Positions 16,391-24,635 of a stretch of DNA of 64,000 nucleotides are shown here, piece by piece (within the stretch, counting starts at the first letter, position 1; each line of letters starts with the position of its first letter). The stretch covers positions 1 to 64,000 of the forward strand of contig WYAU01000088.1 in assembly GCA_011525665.1 (NCBI GenBank). The letters run 5' to 3'. Under the pieces are notes generated by a model. That model made no database searches, was not told the origin of the DNA, and saw only the letters and a program-made list of their open reading frames with translations. The position numbers and the translations under genes were made by a program. The stretch is from Candidatus Brocadia sp. Its GTDB lineage: Bacteria > Planctomycetota > Brocadiia > Brocadiales > Brocadiaceae.

Positions 16391-17530
16391 ATGGCGGTGA
16401 AGACACTTATCAATAAATACAAGTATTGCGCTATGGGAATTTTGATTGCCCTGAATTGTTCCATTGTAAGTATTTTCAAACTGAATGGAATCACTTTTGG
16501 CCTGGTAGTTATGGCTTTTTGCTGCACCCTGCAGTTCCTGGTGAATGGTGAAGAGCACGATACGGAAACCGAAAAGGAATCGAATGCTATTTCTGAACGT
16601 TTATTTCACAGGGTCATGGATATTGTTCCGGAGATTGTGTACGTCTCTCTGTTTGATGGTTCCGTGAAATACATCAGCGACGGGATAGAAAGGCTGGCAG
16701 GATACAAACCGGATGAAATTTATAAAACACGAAATTTCCTGCTCCAGATGGTGCATCCCGACGACAGGGAAAAGGTGTTGAGACAAATCCAAGACCTGCA
16801 AAACGGAAGTGAAGCAATCCTCGAGTACCGATTATTAAAAAAAGACAGGACGTATGTCTGGGTCTCCGATCATCTCAATACCAACAGGAACGAATGGGGC
16901 AATGTAACCCACTATAACGGCATTCTCATTAATTCGGATGAGAGAAAAACAACCGATAAAAGCCTGCAAAGCTTAAATGCCAGGATACATCAGTTAAACG
17001 ATATGGTCAATCATCACGCGGTGCGGGATAGTTTGACTCATATTTACAACAGGCGATATTCGCTCGTCATACTGCAAAATGAGTTTAATCGGGCGCGGAC
17101 TCAAAACAAGGCATTATCATGCCTGCTGATGGACGTCGACCACCTGGAATCTCTCAACCAGCGATATGGATATTTTATGGGAGATCGTATTCTTACGGAA
17201 GTCTCAAAATGTCTTCAAAAATATATCAGGCCATCTGACGTGGTTTCCCGGTTTGGGGATGATGAGTTTTTGCTTATATTACCGGAGATTGATACCGGTG
17301 AACTGGGCAGGATATCGGGCGACCTGGTCAATGCCGTAGAGAAATGTTGTGTAAAGGACGAAGAAAAAAATCTGGATATTCATTTCGGGATAACGATAGG
17401 AACAAGCTCCATTACTCCACCGATAAAAAATATCACCGATTTAATTGAACAGGCAACCAAGTCGCTGCATGCCGCAAAAACCGCAAAGAAGGCGTCTTTG
17501 AAAGGGAGACCGGCTGCAGAATTGACATGA
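16391..17530 (+). CDS. PAS-GGDEF protein with altered GGDEF motif
   Basis: A 379-residue signalling protein. It has two predicted transmembrane segments at about residues 15-30 and 35-55, a PAS domain (about 75-185: IVPEIVYVSLFDGSVKYIS, then the HPDDREKV motif) and a GGDEF domain from about residue 210. The active-site motif reads GDDEF instead of GG(D/E)EF (RFGDDEFLLILPE), so the second glycine, which contacts GTP, is replaced by Asp. Diguanylate cyclase activity may be lost, leaving a GTP or effector sensor. Its stop overlaps the lon start (ATGA), so it is translationally coupled to the protease gene. Confidence 0.85.
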   Translation: MAVKTLINKYKYCAMGILIALNCSIVSIFKLNGITFGLVVMAFCCTLQFLVNGEEHDTETEKESNAISERLFHRVMDIVPEIVYVSLFDGSVKYISDGIERLAGYKPDEIYKTRNFLLQMVHPDDREKVLRQIQDLQNGSEAILEYRLLKKDRTYVWVSDHLNTNRNEWGNVTHYNGILINSDERKTTDKSLQSLNARIHQLNDMVNHHAVRDSLTHIYNRRYSLVILQNEFNRARTQNKALSCLLMDVDHLESLNQRYGYFMGDRILTEVSKCLQKYIRPSDVVSRFGDDEFLLILPEIDTGELGRISGDLVNAVEKCCVKDEEKNLDIHFGITIGTSSITPPIKNITDLIEQATKSLHAAKTAKKASLKGRPAAELT

Positions 17531-19881
17531 CGAAAGAAACCCAATTTTCTTTTCACAAGCGGGGCAATGAAACCTTGCCGGAAATCATCACCGTTATCCC
17601 GCTAAAAGATGATGTGGTTTTCCCGCACCTGATTATCCCGTTAGAGGTGACCGGTGAAGGACTGGCAAAGGCGGTAAATAACGCCGTCTCCCAGAATGAA
17701 TTTATGGGTATTGTAGCGCTGAAGTATGACGTCGTTTCACCAAAAACTACCGACTTTTACGAGATCGGCACTGCGGTAAAGGTCGTTCAGGTATTAGAAT
17801 CCGGTTCAGACCATGCAAATGCCCTCGTGGAAGGTGTAATGCGGATCAGGATCGCGGATTTTGTACAAACAGAACCCTATTACAGGGCGCGGGTAGAAGA
17901 AGTTCGGGAGTTTACAAAAAAATCAGAAACGATCGACGTGCTTGTGCAGAGCGTTATAACGCTCTTTAAACTGAGCGCCATGCTGGGAAAGACATTGCCC
18001 AAAGATATTATCTCTCTGATTGACAGCATCAGCAACCCGTCTATGCTGGCAGACCTGGTGGCGATTTATCTGGAATTGCCCGTGAACGAAAAGCAGAAAC
18101 TGTTGGAGATGATTGACCCCCGGAAACGATTGAGAGTCGTATTCCACTACCTGAACAAGGAAGTCCAGTTGAAAGAGGTTCGGGGAAAGATTGACGAAGA
18201 AGTCGCCAAAGAAATGTCAAAGACCCAGCGCGAATATTTTTTGCGGGAACAGTTAAGGGCTATCCAAAAGGAGTTGGGAAAAGAAGACCCTCACGCGGAA
18301 GAAATCAGTAAGCTGGAGGAAAAGATAAAAGAGGCACATATGCCCAAGGAGGTGGAAGAGGTGGCCATCAAAGAATTAGACAGATTGCGGGATATTAACC
18401 CGGTATCAGCCGAGTATCCGGTTTCCCGGACATATCTGGATTATCTCATTAATATCCCCTGGAACAAAAAGACGATTGACAATCTGGAAATCAACCAGGC
18501 AGAACGGATTCTGAATGAAGACCACTACGGTCTGGAGAAGGTTAAAGCGCGTATCCTTGAATTTCTGGCGGTACATAAATTAAAAGAAAAAATGAAAGGC
18601 CCCATACTCTGTTTCTGCGGCCCCCCGGGAACGGGTAAAACATCCCTGGGAAAATCGATTGCGCGTGCGCTGGGCAGGAAATTCATCCGTATCTCTTTGG
18701 GAGGTATCCGTGACGAAGCGGAAATCCGGGGACACCGGAGGACGTACGTAGGCGCATTGCCCGGTCGCATTATGCAGGAAATCTGTCGCGCAGGATCCAG
18801 CAACCCTGTATTCATGCTGGATGAGATTGATAAAATTGGCGCTGATTTTCGGGGAGACCCTGCTTCCGCCTTGCTGGAAGTCTTAGACCCGGGACAAAAC
18901 GTCAGTTTCGTGGACCACTACCTTGACGTTGCTTTTGACCTTTCACATGTGCTCTTCATCACAACGGCTAATATTCTCGATACCGTTCATACCGCACTGA
19001 AGGACCGTATGGAGGTCATTTATCTCCCCGGGTACAGTGAGGACGAGAAATTAAAAATAGCACACCAATTCCTGATTCCGAAGCAAATCAATGAAAATGG
19101 ATTAGAAAACCATTCCATCATCTTTCAGGACCAATCTGTTTATAAGATCATCCGGGAATATACCAGAGAGGCAGGGTTGAGAAACCTTGAGCGTGAGATC
19201 GCGTCGATCTGCAGAAAGATCGCCAAAGAGATCGTTGCCGGAGAACAGGTCACAAAAGAAATAAGGCCGGAGATCGTGGAGAAATTTCTCGGCCCAAGAA
19301 AATTTTTCTACCAGGTTACTGACGAAGAAGACCGGATTGGGGTAGTTACCGGCCTGGCGTGGACAGAAACGGGAGGGGATATCATCTTTGTAGAAGCTTC
19401 CCGTATGAAAGGAGAAAAGGAATTGACCCTGACAGGTCAATTGGGCGATGTTATGCAAGAATCCGCCATTGCCGCGCTCAGCTATGTCCGCAGTAATGCA
19501 AAGAGACTGGGAATCGATGAAAATTTCTACGATACCTCCGAGATACATATCCACGTCCCTTCCGGCGCTATACCAAAAGATGGCCCTTCTGCCGGCATTA
19601 CAATGTGTATGGCGCTCATATCGCTCCTGACAGGCAGACCGGCAAGAAGAGAGGCAGCGCTCACCGGAGAAATCACACTGACGGGAAATGTGTTACCGAT
19701 TGGAGGAGTGAAGGAAAAGGTACTTGCGGCCATAAGGGCCGGAGTAAAGACAATTGTGCTTCCCTTAAAGAATAAAGACGATTACGAGGAAATCGACAAG
19801 GAGATCCGCGATAAGATCCGGTGCGTTTATATTCAAAAGATTGACGATGCCATAGATACGGTGCTCATTCAAAAACAATAA
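17527..19881 (+). CDS. lon: ATP-dependent protease Lon
   Basis: Cytosolic AAA+ serine protease for damaged and regulatory proteins, 784 residues as in the classic LonA form. Order: N-terminal substrate-binding domain (ITVIPLKDDVVFPHLIIPL), central helical region (RAIQKELG), ATPase with Walker A GPPGTGKTS near 365-373 and the FMLDEIDKIG Walker B, then the protease domain with catalytic Ser in KDGPSAG (about residue 686) and Lys in GGVKEKV (about 729). The ATG overlaps the stop of the PAS/GGDEF gene. A universal stress gene follows after 17 bases, so all are likely on one transcript. Confidence 0.97.
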   Translation: MTKETQFSFHKRGNETLPEIITVIPLKDDVVFPHLIIPLEVTGEGLAKAVNNAVSQNEFMGIVALKYDVVSPKTTDFYEIGTAVKVVQVLESGSDHANALVEGVMRIRIADFVQTEPYYRARVEEVREFTKKSETIDVLVQSVITLFKLSAMLGKTLPKDIISLIDSISNPSMLADLVAIYLELPVNEKQKLLEMIDPRKRLRVVFHYLNKEVQLKEVRGKIDEEVAKEMSKTQREYFLREQLRAIQKELGKEDPHAEEISKLEEKIKEAHMPKEVEEVAIKELDRLRDINPVSAEYPVSRTYLDYLINIPWNKKTIDNLEINQAERILNEDHYGLEKVKARILEFLAVHKLKEKMKGPILCFCGPPGTGKTSLGKSIARALGRKFIRISLGGIRDEAEIRGHRRTYVGALPGRIMQEICRAGSSNPVFMLDEIDKIGADFRGDPASALLEVLDPGQNVSFVDHYLDVAFDLSHVLFITTANILDTVHTALKDRMEVIYLPGYSEDEKLKIAHQFLIPKQINENGLENHSIIFQDQSVYKIIREYTREAGLRNLEREIASICRKIAKEIVAGEQVTKEIRPEIVEKFLGPRKFFYQVTDEEDRIGVVTGLAWTETGGDIIFVEASRMKGEKELTLTGQLGDVMQESAIAALSYVRSNAKRLGIDENFYDTSEIHIHVPSGAIPKDGPSAGITMCMALISLLTGRPARREAALTGEITLTGNVLPIGGVKEKVLAAIRAGVKTIVLPLKNKDDYEEIDKEIRDKIRCVYIQKIDDAIDTVLIQKQ

Positions 19882-19898
19882 CAAGGAGGGGGGGACAC

Positions 19899-20360
19899 GT
19901 GATCAACATAAAAAACATACTTTGTCCGATCGACTACTCTGTTTATTCGGAAATGGCCTTAAAATATGCGATCGAATTTGCTGAAAAATACCAGGCAAAG
20001 CTTTACCTGATCCACGTACTGGATATTCGTATCTACGACATTGGCGATCCGGATCTCTACAACGTTACTATGGTAGACACAGAGACTATTGATAAGCTGA
20101 GAGAGAGGTTGCTCAAGTGTGTAAATGAAGATACGAAGGGCAGGATATCGGTTGAGGCTATTATTATCCAGGGAGTTCCCTTTGCCGAGATCATCAAGGC
20201 GTCCAGGGATTACAAAATTGACTTAATTGTGCTTGGCACGCATGGCAGGACGGGCCTGTCCCATGCGATTATGGGCAGCGTGGCAGAAAAAGTGGTTCGC
20301 AAGGCCTCCTGTCCGGTGCTTACGATCAGGCATCCTGAGCACGATTTTATCATGCCGTAG
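19899..20360 (+). CDS. universal stress protein (UspA family)
   Basis: A 153-residue UspA-fold protein with N-terminal KNILCPIDYSVYSEMAL and the ATP-binding signature GTHGRTGLSHAIMGSVAEKV, followed by SCPVLTIR. It is therefore of the nucleotide-binding subgroup. Start is GTG at 19899 behind a very strong AAGGAGGGGGG ribosome binding site. It follows lon by 17 bases and probably shares its transcript, fitting a stress-survival role; the exact target is unknown. Confidence 0.93.
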   Translation: MINIKNILCPIDYSVYSEMALKYAIEFAEKYQAKLYLIHVLDIRIYDIGDPDLYNVTMVDTETIDKLRERLLKCVNEDTKGRISVEAIIIQGVPFAEIIKASRDYKIDLIVLGTHGRTGLSHAIMGSVAEKVVRKASCPVLTIRHPEHDFIMP

Positions 20361-20396
20361 TGTATGAGTGTTTTAAACGAAAGAGGTAAATAAGCT

Positions 20397-20591
20397 ATGA
20401 AACATCCAGTTGTTGTCCATAAAAGTGAATACGGATATGATGTCCATTGTCCAATTTTTCCGGGCTGCCATAGCCAAGGGGATACTGTGGAAGAGGCATT
20501 GGAAAATATCAAGGATGCCATTATTACCTATCTTGAGGTAATATCAGAAGAAACCAAAGGGTCTATTTATGAGGTTGAAGTAACAGTATAA
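20397..20591 (+). CDS. hicB: HicB-family antitoxin
   Basis: A 64-residue protein with the HicB fold signature: a degenerate RNase H-like strand pattern, YDVHCPIFPGCHSQGDTVEEALENIKDAI. It lacks a C-terminal DNA-binding extension, as in short HicB forms. It precedes hicA by one base, the order found in part of this family. GAGGTAAATAAGCT ahead of the ATG is the ribosome binding site. It is predicted to neutralise HicA by direct binding. Confidence 0.88.
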   Translation: MKHPVVVHKSEYGYDVHCPIFPGCHSQGDTVEEALENIKDAIITYLEVISEETKGSIYEVEVTV

Positions 20592-20592
20592 A

Positions 20593-20772
20593 ATGTTATT
20601 TACGGATCTTTCTTCTGAACGTGTAGTCAATGCTTTATCAAAAGCCGGATTTAAGATAATTAAACAAGGAAAGCATATTGGTATGTCCGATGGGTTTCAC
20701 CGAATAATTATTCCTCGCCATAAGAGGATAAACCCTTATACACTTAAGGCAATAATTAAGGATGCAGGCTAG
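20593..20772 (+). CDS. hicA: HicA-family toxin, shortened by a stop codon
   Basis: Double-stranded RNA-binding-fold mRNA interferase, too short for many gene callers. The protein reads ALSKAGFKIIKQGKHIGMSD and IIIPRHKRINPYTLKAIIKDAG, keeping the HicA histidine in the GKH position. Translation ends at TAG (20770-20772) after 59 residues. Reading on in frame gives TDEEFKELI and a second stop at 20800-20802, which is the normal family ending. About ten C-terminal residues are therefore lost through one point mutation. Activity is uncertain, since the lost part is the edge of the last helix. Confidence 0.75.
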   Translation: MLFTDLSSERVVNALSKAGFKIIKQGKHIGMSDGFHRIIIPRHKRINPYTLKAIIKDAG

Positions 20773-20809
20773 ACTGACGAGGAATTTAAAGAATTGATTT
20801 AAGCAAAGC

Positions 20810-21226
20810 ATGATTAAATATATACTTATAGACCACACCGCAGATATTGGTATCGACGTCTTCGGGGGCTCATTACAGGAATTGTTCACCAATGCGGCGT
20901 TTGCATTATTTGATATCATTACGGACTTATCGAAAGTGGAAGGTACGGTCGAATATAAAATAAACATTTCCGGTATAGATAAAGAACAACTCCTGGTCAA
21001 TTGGTTAAGTGAATTATTATACTTACATGACGTCAAAAATCTCCTGTTCAAGGATTTTTGTATTACAGACATTAAGGACAATCAATTAAACGCATCCATA
21101 CGAGGTGAGGTATTTCGTGAGGATAAACATGTGATTAAAACCGAGATCAAAGCCGTTACCCATCATTGCTTATCAATCGTCCAGGAAGATCACCAATGGA
21201 AGGCACGGGTTATATTTGATATATGA
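20810..21226 (+). CDS. archease
   Basis: A 138-residue archease, the protein that activates the RNA ligase RtcB by helping metal and GTP loading. Signatures: the DHTADIGIDVFG N-terminus with the metal-binding Asp, LVNWLSELLYLHDVKNLLF, and the C-terminal KAVTHHCLSI. It is immediately followed, after an intergenic hairpin repeat, by rtcB, its functional partner. The start ATG at 20810 lies just after the hicA remnant end. Confidence 0.93.
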   Translation: MIKYILIDHTADIGIDVFGGSLQELFTNAAFALFDIITDLSKVEGTVEYKINISGIDKEQLLVNWLSELLYLHDVKNLLFKDFCITDIKDNQLNASIRGEVFREDKHVIKTEIKAVTHHCLSIVQEDHQWKARVIFDI

Positions 21227-21227
21227 T

Positions 21228-21362
21228 ATAAGCTGTCAGGAGGAAACTCCTGACAGCACAGAAAAGGTAAGGGCGGGGTTACACTACCCCTGTGTTACCC
21301 CTGTGTTACAATTTGCATTTTTCACTTTCCATTTTACACTTCCGACTTGTTCTGGTTAGGCA
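21228..21362 (+). repeat. dispersed hairpin repeat, copy 1
   Basis: About 135 bases sharing most of their sequence with 35057-35179. It starts with a perfect 11-bp stem closed by a GAAA tetraloop (GCTGTCAGGAG, GAAA, CTCCTGACAGC at 21232-21257), followed by AAAGGTAAGGGCGGGGT and ending in TTCCGACTTGTTCTGG. This copy has an extra tandem unit, CCCCTGTGTTA, repeated at 21287-21308. The hairpin begins six bases after the archease stop codon and could end or stabilise that transcript. Confidence 0.85.
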
Positions 21363-21470
21363 AGAAGTAGGAGCAAAAGGCCGTTCTCTCCTATATCGCT
21401 TATCCATTTAGCTGAATGCTGACCGCTGACAGATGAACACTTTCGTAGAGAGAAAAAGGGGTTTTTGGTT

Positions 21471-22922
21471 ATGACAAATGACAAATATAAAATTCAGAAG
21501 ATAGACGACTATCGCTGGCGAATTCCAAGGGAAGGCAAGATGCGGGTAGATGGCATCGTGTATGCCGATGCGCACATGCTGGAAGATATTCAAAAAGATG
21601 AAAGTTTACAGCAGGTGATTAACGTCTCTTTTCTTCCGGGGATAATACAACACTCGCTTGCAATGCCGGACATCCATTGGGGGTATGGTTTCCCCATCGG
21701 CGGTGTTGCGGCATTCGACATGGACGAGGGCGTGGTTTCCCCCGGCGGTGTGGGCTATGATATCAACTGCGGGGTGAGATTGCTGAGAACCGGACTGTAC
21801 CGTGTTGAGCTTGTCACAAAGTTGGAATCTATCGTGAATACCCTCTTTGCCAATATCCCGTCCGGTGTAGGGTCACATCGCAAGGATTTAAAACTTTCCC
21901 AACAGGAAGTAAAAAACGTACTTAAGAACGGAGCACGATGGGCGGTCTCGCAGGGTTACGGAACGAAAGAAGATCTGGAACATATCGAAGAAAAAGGGTG
22001 CATCCCGGGTGCTGACCCCGAACTGGTTTCAGATCGGGCGATACAGCGCGGACTGACACAATTGGGCACCCTTGGTTCCGGAAATCATTTCGTAGAAGTT
22101 GGCTATGTCTCGGAGGTCTATCAGGAGGAGATTGCCCGTACCCTGGGACTCGAAAAGGACGGTATTACCATCGTGGTGCACACGGGCTCACGAGGATTGG
22201 GTTATCAGGTGTGTGACGACTTCCTCCGGGTCATGATAAATGCCTCTCGAAAATATAATATAGAACTTCCCGATCGGCAACTCTGCTGTGCCCCCATTAA
22301 TTCTCCGGAAGGTCGGGAATACCTTGCTGCAATGGCCTGTGCAGCCAATTATGCATTTGCCAACCGGCAGATGATTACCCACTGGGTTCGGGAATCCTTT
22401 GAAAGGGCATTGCGCATTGGCCCAAAGGATTCCCAAATATCCCTAATCTATGATGTGTGTCATAATATCGCCAAATTTGAAGATCATATCGTGGAGGGTG
22501 AGAAAAAACGGTTATGTGTCCATCGGAAAGGGGCAACGCGCGCATTTCCTCCCTATCACCCCGATACCCCCGATGCATATAAAGCCGTAGGTCAACCCGT
22601 TTTGATACCAGGAGATATGGGGCGTTGTTCCTATGTGCTTGTAGGTACAGAGAAGGCATATGCTGATACCTTTGGCAGTACCTGTCATGGGGCAGGAAGG
22701 GTGATGAGCAGAGGTCAGGCGACGAGGACGGCCAAAGGCCGAAGTATTGCCCAGGAACTGAAGGAAAAGGGGATCCTTGTCCGTGCCGACAGCCGAGCGA
22801 CACTAGTCGAAGAGATACCAGAGGCATACAAGGATGTAACTGAAGTTGTGGATGTCGTCGAACACGCCGGCATCAGTAAAAAAGTCGTTCAACTAAAGCC
22901 GTTGTGCGTCATTAAGGGATAG
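21471..22922 (+). CDS. rtcB: RNA-splicing ligase RtcB
   Basis: GTP-dependent 3'-phosphate/5'-hydroxyl RNA ligase acting in RNA repair or tRNA splicing, 483 residues. Family motifs: MPDIHWGYGFPIGGVAAFD, GGVGYDINCGVRLLRT with the Mn-binding Cys, LGSGNHFVEV, HTGSRGLG, HRKGATRAFPP, and SCHGAGR-like STCHGAGRVMSRGQA, whose downstream His binds GMP. I start at the ATG at 21471 preceded by AAAAAGGGG; a TTG at 21465 is also in frame. Adjacent archease supports a working repair module. Confidence 0.96.
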   Translation: MTNDKYKIQKIDDYRWRIPREGKMRVDGIVYADAHMLEDIQKDESLQQVINVSFLPGIIQHSLAMPDIHWGYGFPIGGVAAFDMDEGVVSPGGVGYDINCGVRLLRTGLYRVELVTKLESIVNTLFANIPSGVGSHRKDLKLSQQEVKNVLKNGARWAVSQGYGTKEDLEHIEEKGCIPGADPELVSDRAIQRGLTQLGTLGSGNHFVEVGYVSEVYQEEIARTLGLEKDGITIVVHTGSRGLGYQVCDDFLRVMINASRKYNIELPDRQLCCAPINSPEGREYLAAMACAANYAFANRQMITHWVRESFERALRIGPKDSQISLIYDVCHNIAKFEDHIVEGEKKRLCVHRKGATRAFPPYHPDTPDAYKAVGQPVLIPGDMGRCSYVLVGTEKAYADTFGSTCHGAGRVMSRGQATRTAKGRSIAQELKEKGILVRADSRATLVEEIPEAYKDVTEVVDVVEHAGISKKVVQLKPLCVIKG

Positions 22923-23006
22923 CTTAATCATATAGGAATTTTTATTTATGCGGGTTTTCAGAACATTTTAATGGCGCACGTAATTACTCAATACTTGTTG
23001 GAAGAC

Positions 23007-23045
23007 CTCCCCTTTATCCCCTTGCGAAGGAGGGGAATGGGGTGG
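23007..23045. repeat. CCCCTTT/AATGGGG hairpin repeat
   Basis: An imperfect inverted repeat: CCCCTTTATCCCCTT, GCG, AAGGAGGGGAATGGGG. It is a common style of intergenic hairpin; a related, shorter hairpin lies inside the permease gene at 46503-46526. Confidence 0.5.
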
Positions 23046-23181
23046 TTGTAAATTGATTATCGAATTCCGCCTGATAGCTGGTTCAAAAGATTTATTTAAC
23101 TCAATCCACATAAGTAACAGAACCAGTGAGAACAGCTATTACGCCTGTCAATACAAGAATATTTTGAAAGAGGAAAAGATT

Positions 23182-23388
23182 ATGTATAAAACGATAGAGG
23201 CATATTACGAAAATGGTAAAATTATTTATAAAGAAGCCATGCCGCCTCTTAAAAAGGCAAAGCTACTCATAACCATTGTAGAAGAGGAGCCACGCAAAAT
23301 TCCAAAACTTTCTCGTTTCAAAGGTATATTTAAAAAAAGGGTTGACGGATTAGAGTATCAAAAAAAAATAAGAAACGAATGGAATTAA
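23182..23388 (+). CDS. VapB-type antitoxin
   Basis: A 68-residue protein starting MYKTIEAYYENGKIIYKEAMPP and ending in a basic tail. This is the style of small antitoxins (DUF104/DUF2281-like) paired with PIN toxins. I use the ATG at 23182 with AAAGAGGAAAAG as ribosome binding site, although the frame is open from 23053. The PIN gene starts one base after its stop codon. It probably binds its own promoter and the toxin. Confidence 0.75.
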   Translation: MYKTIEAYYENGKIIYKEAMPPLKKAKLLITIVEEEPRKIPKLSRFKGIFKKRVDGLEYQKKIRNEWN

Positions 23389-23389
23389 A

Positions 23390-23758
23390 ATGTCAGGATA
23401 CTTGCTGGATACCAATTCTGTAATCTATTTTTTTAATGGTGAGGAACCTATTTCAAAACTGATTAATGAGGCTGAAAACAATATAAGCATTTCTTTTATC
23501 ACAAAGATCGAATTGCTTTGTTTCGAAACAGAAAATGATATTGCAAAGAAAATTGCTGAATTTATAAGTGAAATCGAGGTTGTCTATATTAGTGACGAAA
23601 TTATCGAAAAGACAATAGACTACCGTAAAACATTAAAACTAAAGATACCTGACGCTATTATTGCAGCAACTGCAAAAGTTAAAGAGTTAACTCTGGTAAC
23701 TGCCGACAAATCGCTTACTCAGAAGCTAAAGGAACTAGCAATTGTAAGTCCAATTTAA
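23390..23758 (+). CDS. vapC: VapC-type PIN toxin
   Basis: A 122-residue PIN-domain RNase: GYLLDTNSVIYFFNG carries the first Asp, FITKIELLCF the Glu, and KLKIPDAIIAATA the third acidic site, followed by TLVTADKSL. All four acidic positions of an active PIN site are present. It directly follows the VapB-like gene, one base apart, giving a standard antitoxin-toxin operon. Confidence 0.9.
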   Translation: MSGYLLDTNSVIYFFNGEEPISKLINEAENNISISFITKIELLCFETENDIAKKIAEFISEIEVVYISDEIIEKTIDYRKTLKLKIPDAIIAATAKVKELTLVTADKSLTQKLKELAIVSPI

Positions 23759-23808
23759 GAGGTAAGAAAATTTTATAAAATATAATAAAGAAAGGAAAGG
23801 CAAAAACA

Positions 23809-24135
23809 GTAAACGTTTACGAAATATTTCCAGAATTAAGAAAGAAATGGCGAATTCAGGGTAGACCTAATTTTGATGGAAGCTTTAAAAGCCTTATAGG
23901 GTGGGTAAAAAATGAAAATATGTTTCAAGGAACGCCTATTGTTTTGCAAGAACTAACCATCCTGCTACAAGAAAATAAAAGGTGTGGAGATATAAGAGCA
24001 TCTTCTCAATTAGATTTAATACCAGATCTTCGCAATCAACTAATTCATATGGAACAAAATCTGATTTTTCGTCCAAGCTCTGCTATTGATGGGCTTAATC
24101 AAGCCGTACAGGTGATTAATCGTTTGTTTCCCTGA
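23809..24135 (+). CDS. HEPN-type protein, start codon apparently mutated
   Basis: A frame open from 23779 to 24135 encodes about 108 residues: NVYEIFPELRKKWRIQGRP, SLIGWVKNENMFQG and, near the C-terminus, RNQLIHME, which fits the HEPN Rx4H motif. The only in-frame ATG (23920) would cut away half the protein. An AAAGGAAAGG ribosome binding site is well placed for codon 23809, which is GTA, one base away from a GTG start. The gene therefore looks recently silenced or mis-called there. It precedes an MNT-type nucleotidyltransferase gene, the usual partner of HEPN toxins, although 106 bases separate them. Confidence 0.5.
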   Translation, partial: VNVYEIFPELRKKWRIQGRPNFDGSFKSLIGWVKNENMFQGTPIVLQELTILLQENKRCGDIRASSQLDLIPDLRNQLIHMEQNLIFRPSSAIDGLNQAVQVINRLFP

Positions 24136-24179
24136 GGCAATAAGTTTTGTTTAATATAACAAAATAGCTTTTTTAAATA

Positions 24180-24213
24180 ATCGATGGGTCTGCTTCGCTT
24201 GACCCATCCTACT
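24180..24213. repeat. GCTTCGCTT-type hairpin repeat, copy 2
   Basis: GATGGGTC, TGCTTCGCTT, GACCCATC, followed by CTACTG: a hairpin with a perfect 8-bp stem. It shares the loop and trailing CCTAC with the element at 7580-7614. It lies between the HEPN and nucleotidyltransferase genes. Confidence 0.5.
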
Positions 24214-24241
24214 GTTTAGTTAGAACCAGGGAGATTTTTCA

Positions 24242-24571
24242 ATGGATAAAAGATTGCATAAAATTATAAGGGATGTAAAGTTTGCTTTTGAAACCGTGGG
24301 AATCCATATTAATAAAATAATTTTGTTTGGTTCCTACGCTAAAGGAACTGCAAATAAATATAGTGATATTGATATTGCCGTAATTTCCAATGACTTTAAA
24401 GATATGAATTTGTTAAGACGGTTTGAGTTTATCGGTTTAGCTTTAGCAAAAGCCAAAATTATGGATCCAGTTGAAGTCAGAGTCTATACGGAAGAGGAGT
24501 TTGAAACAAAAAGGGAAGGCACATTTGTATGTGATGAAATTAAGGCCAAAGGAATAGAAGTCATGCTGTAA
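24242..24571 (+). CDS. mntA: MNT-type minimal nucleotidyltransferase
   Basis: A 109-residue nucleotidyltransferase of the pol-beta superfamily with the signature GSYAKGTANKYSDIDIAVIS (GSx10DxD). In HEPN-MNT modules the MNT protein acts as antitoxin by adding nucleotides to the HEPN RNase; this is family knowledge. Here the upstream gene has a HEPN motif but a defective-looking start, so the antitoxin may now be unpaired. GGGAG before the ATG is the ribosome binding site. The gene name is offered by analogy only. Confidence 0.8.
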   Translation: MDKRLHKIIRDVKFAFETVGIHINKIILFGSYAKGTANKYSDIDIAVISNDFKDMNLLRRFEFIGLALAKAKIMDPVEVRVYTEEEFETKREGTFVCDEIKAKGIEVML

Positions 24572-24635
24572 AGAAAAGGTATGAGGGATAAACTAAATAA
24601 ATACTTTTGAAAATGTTATTTACTCAAGGTGCACT

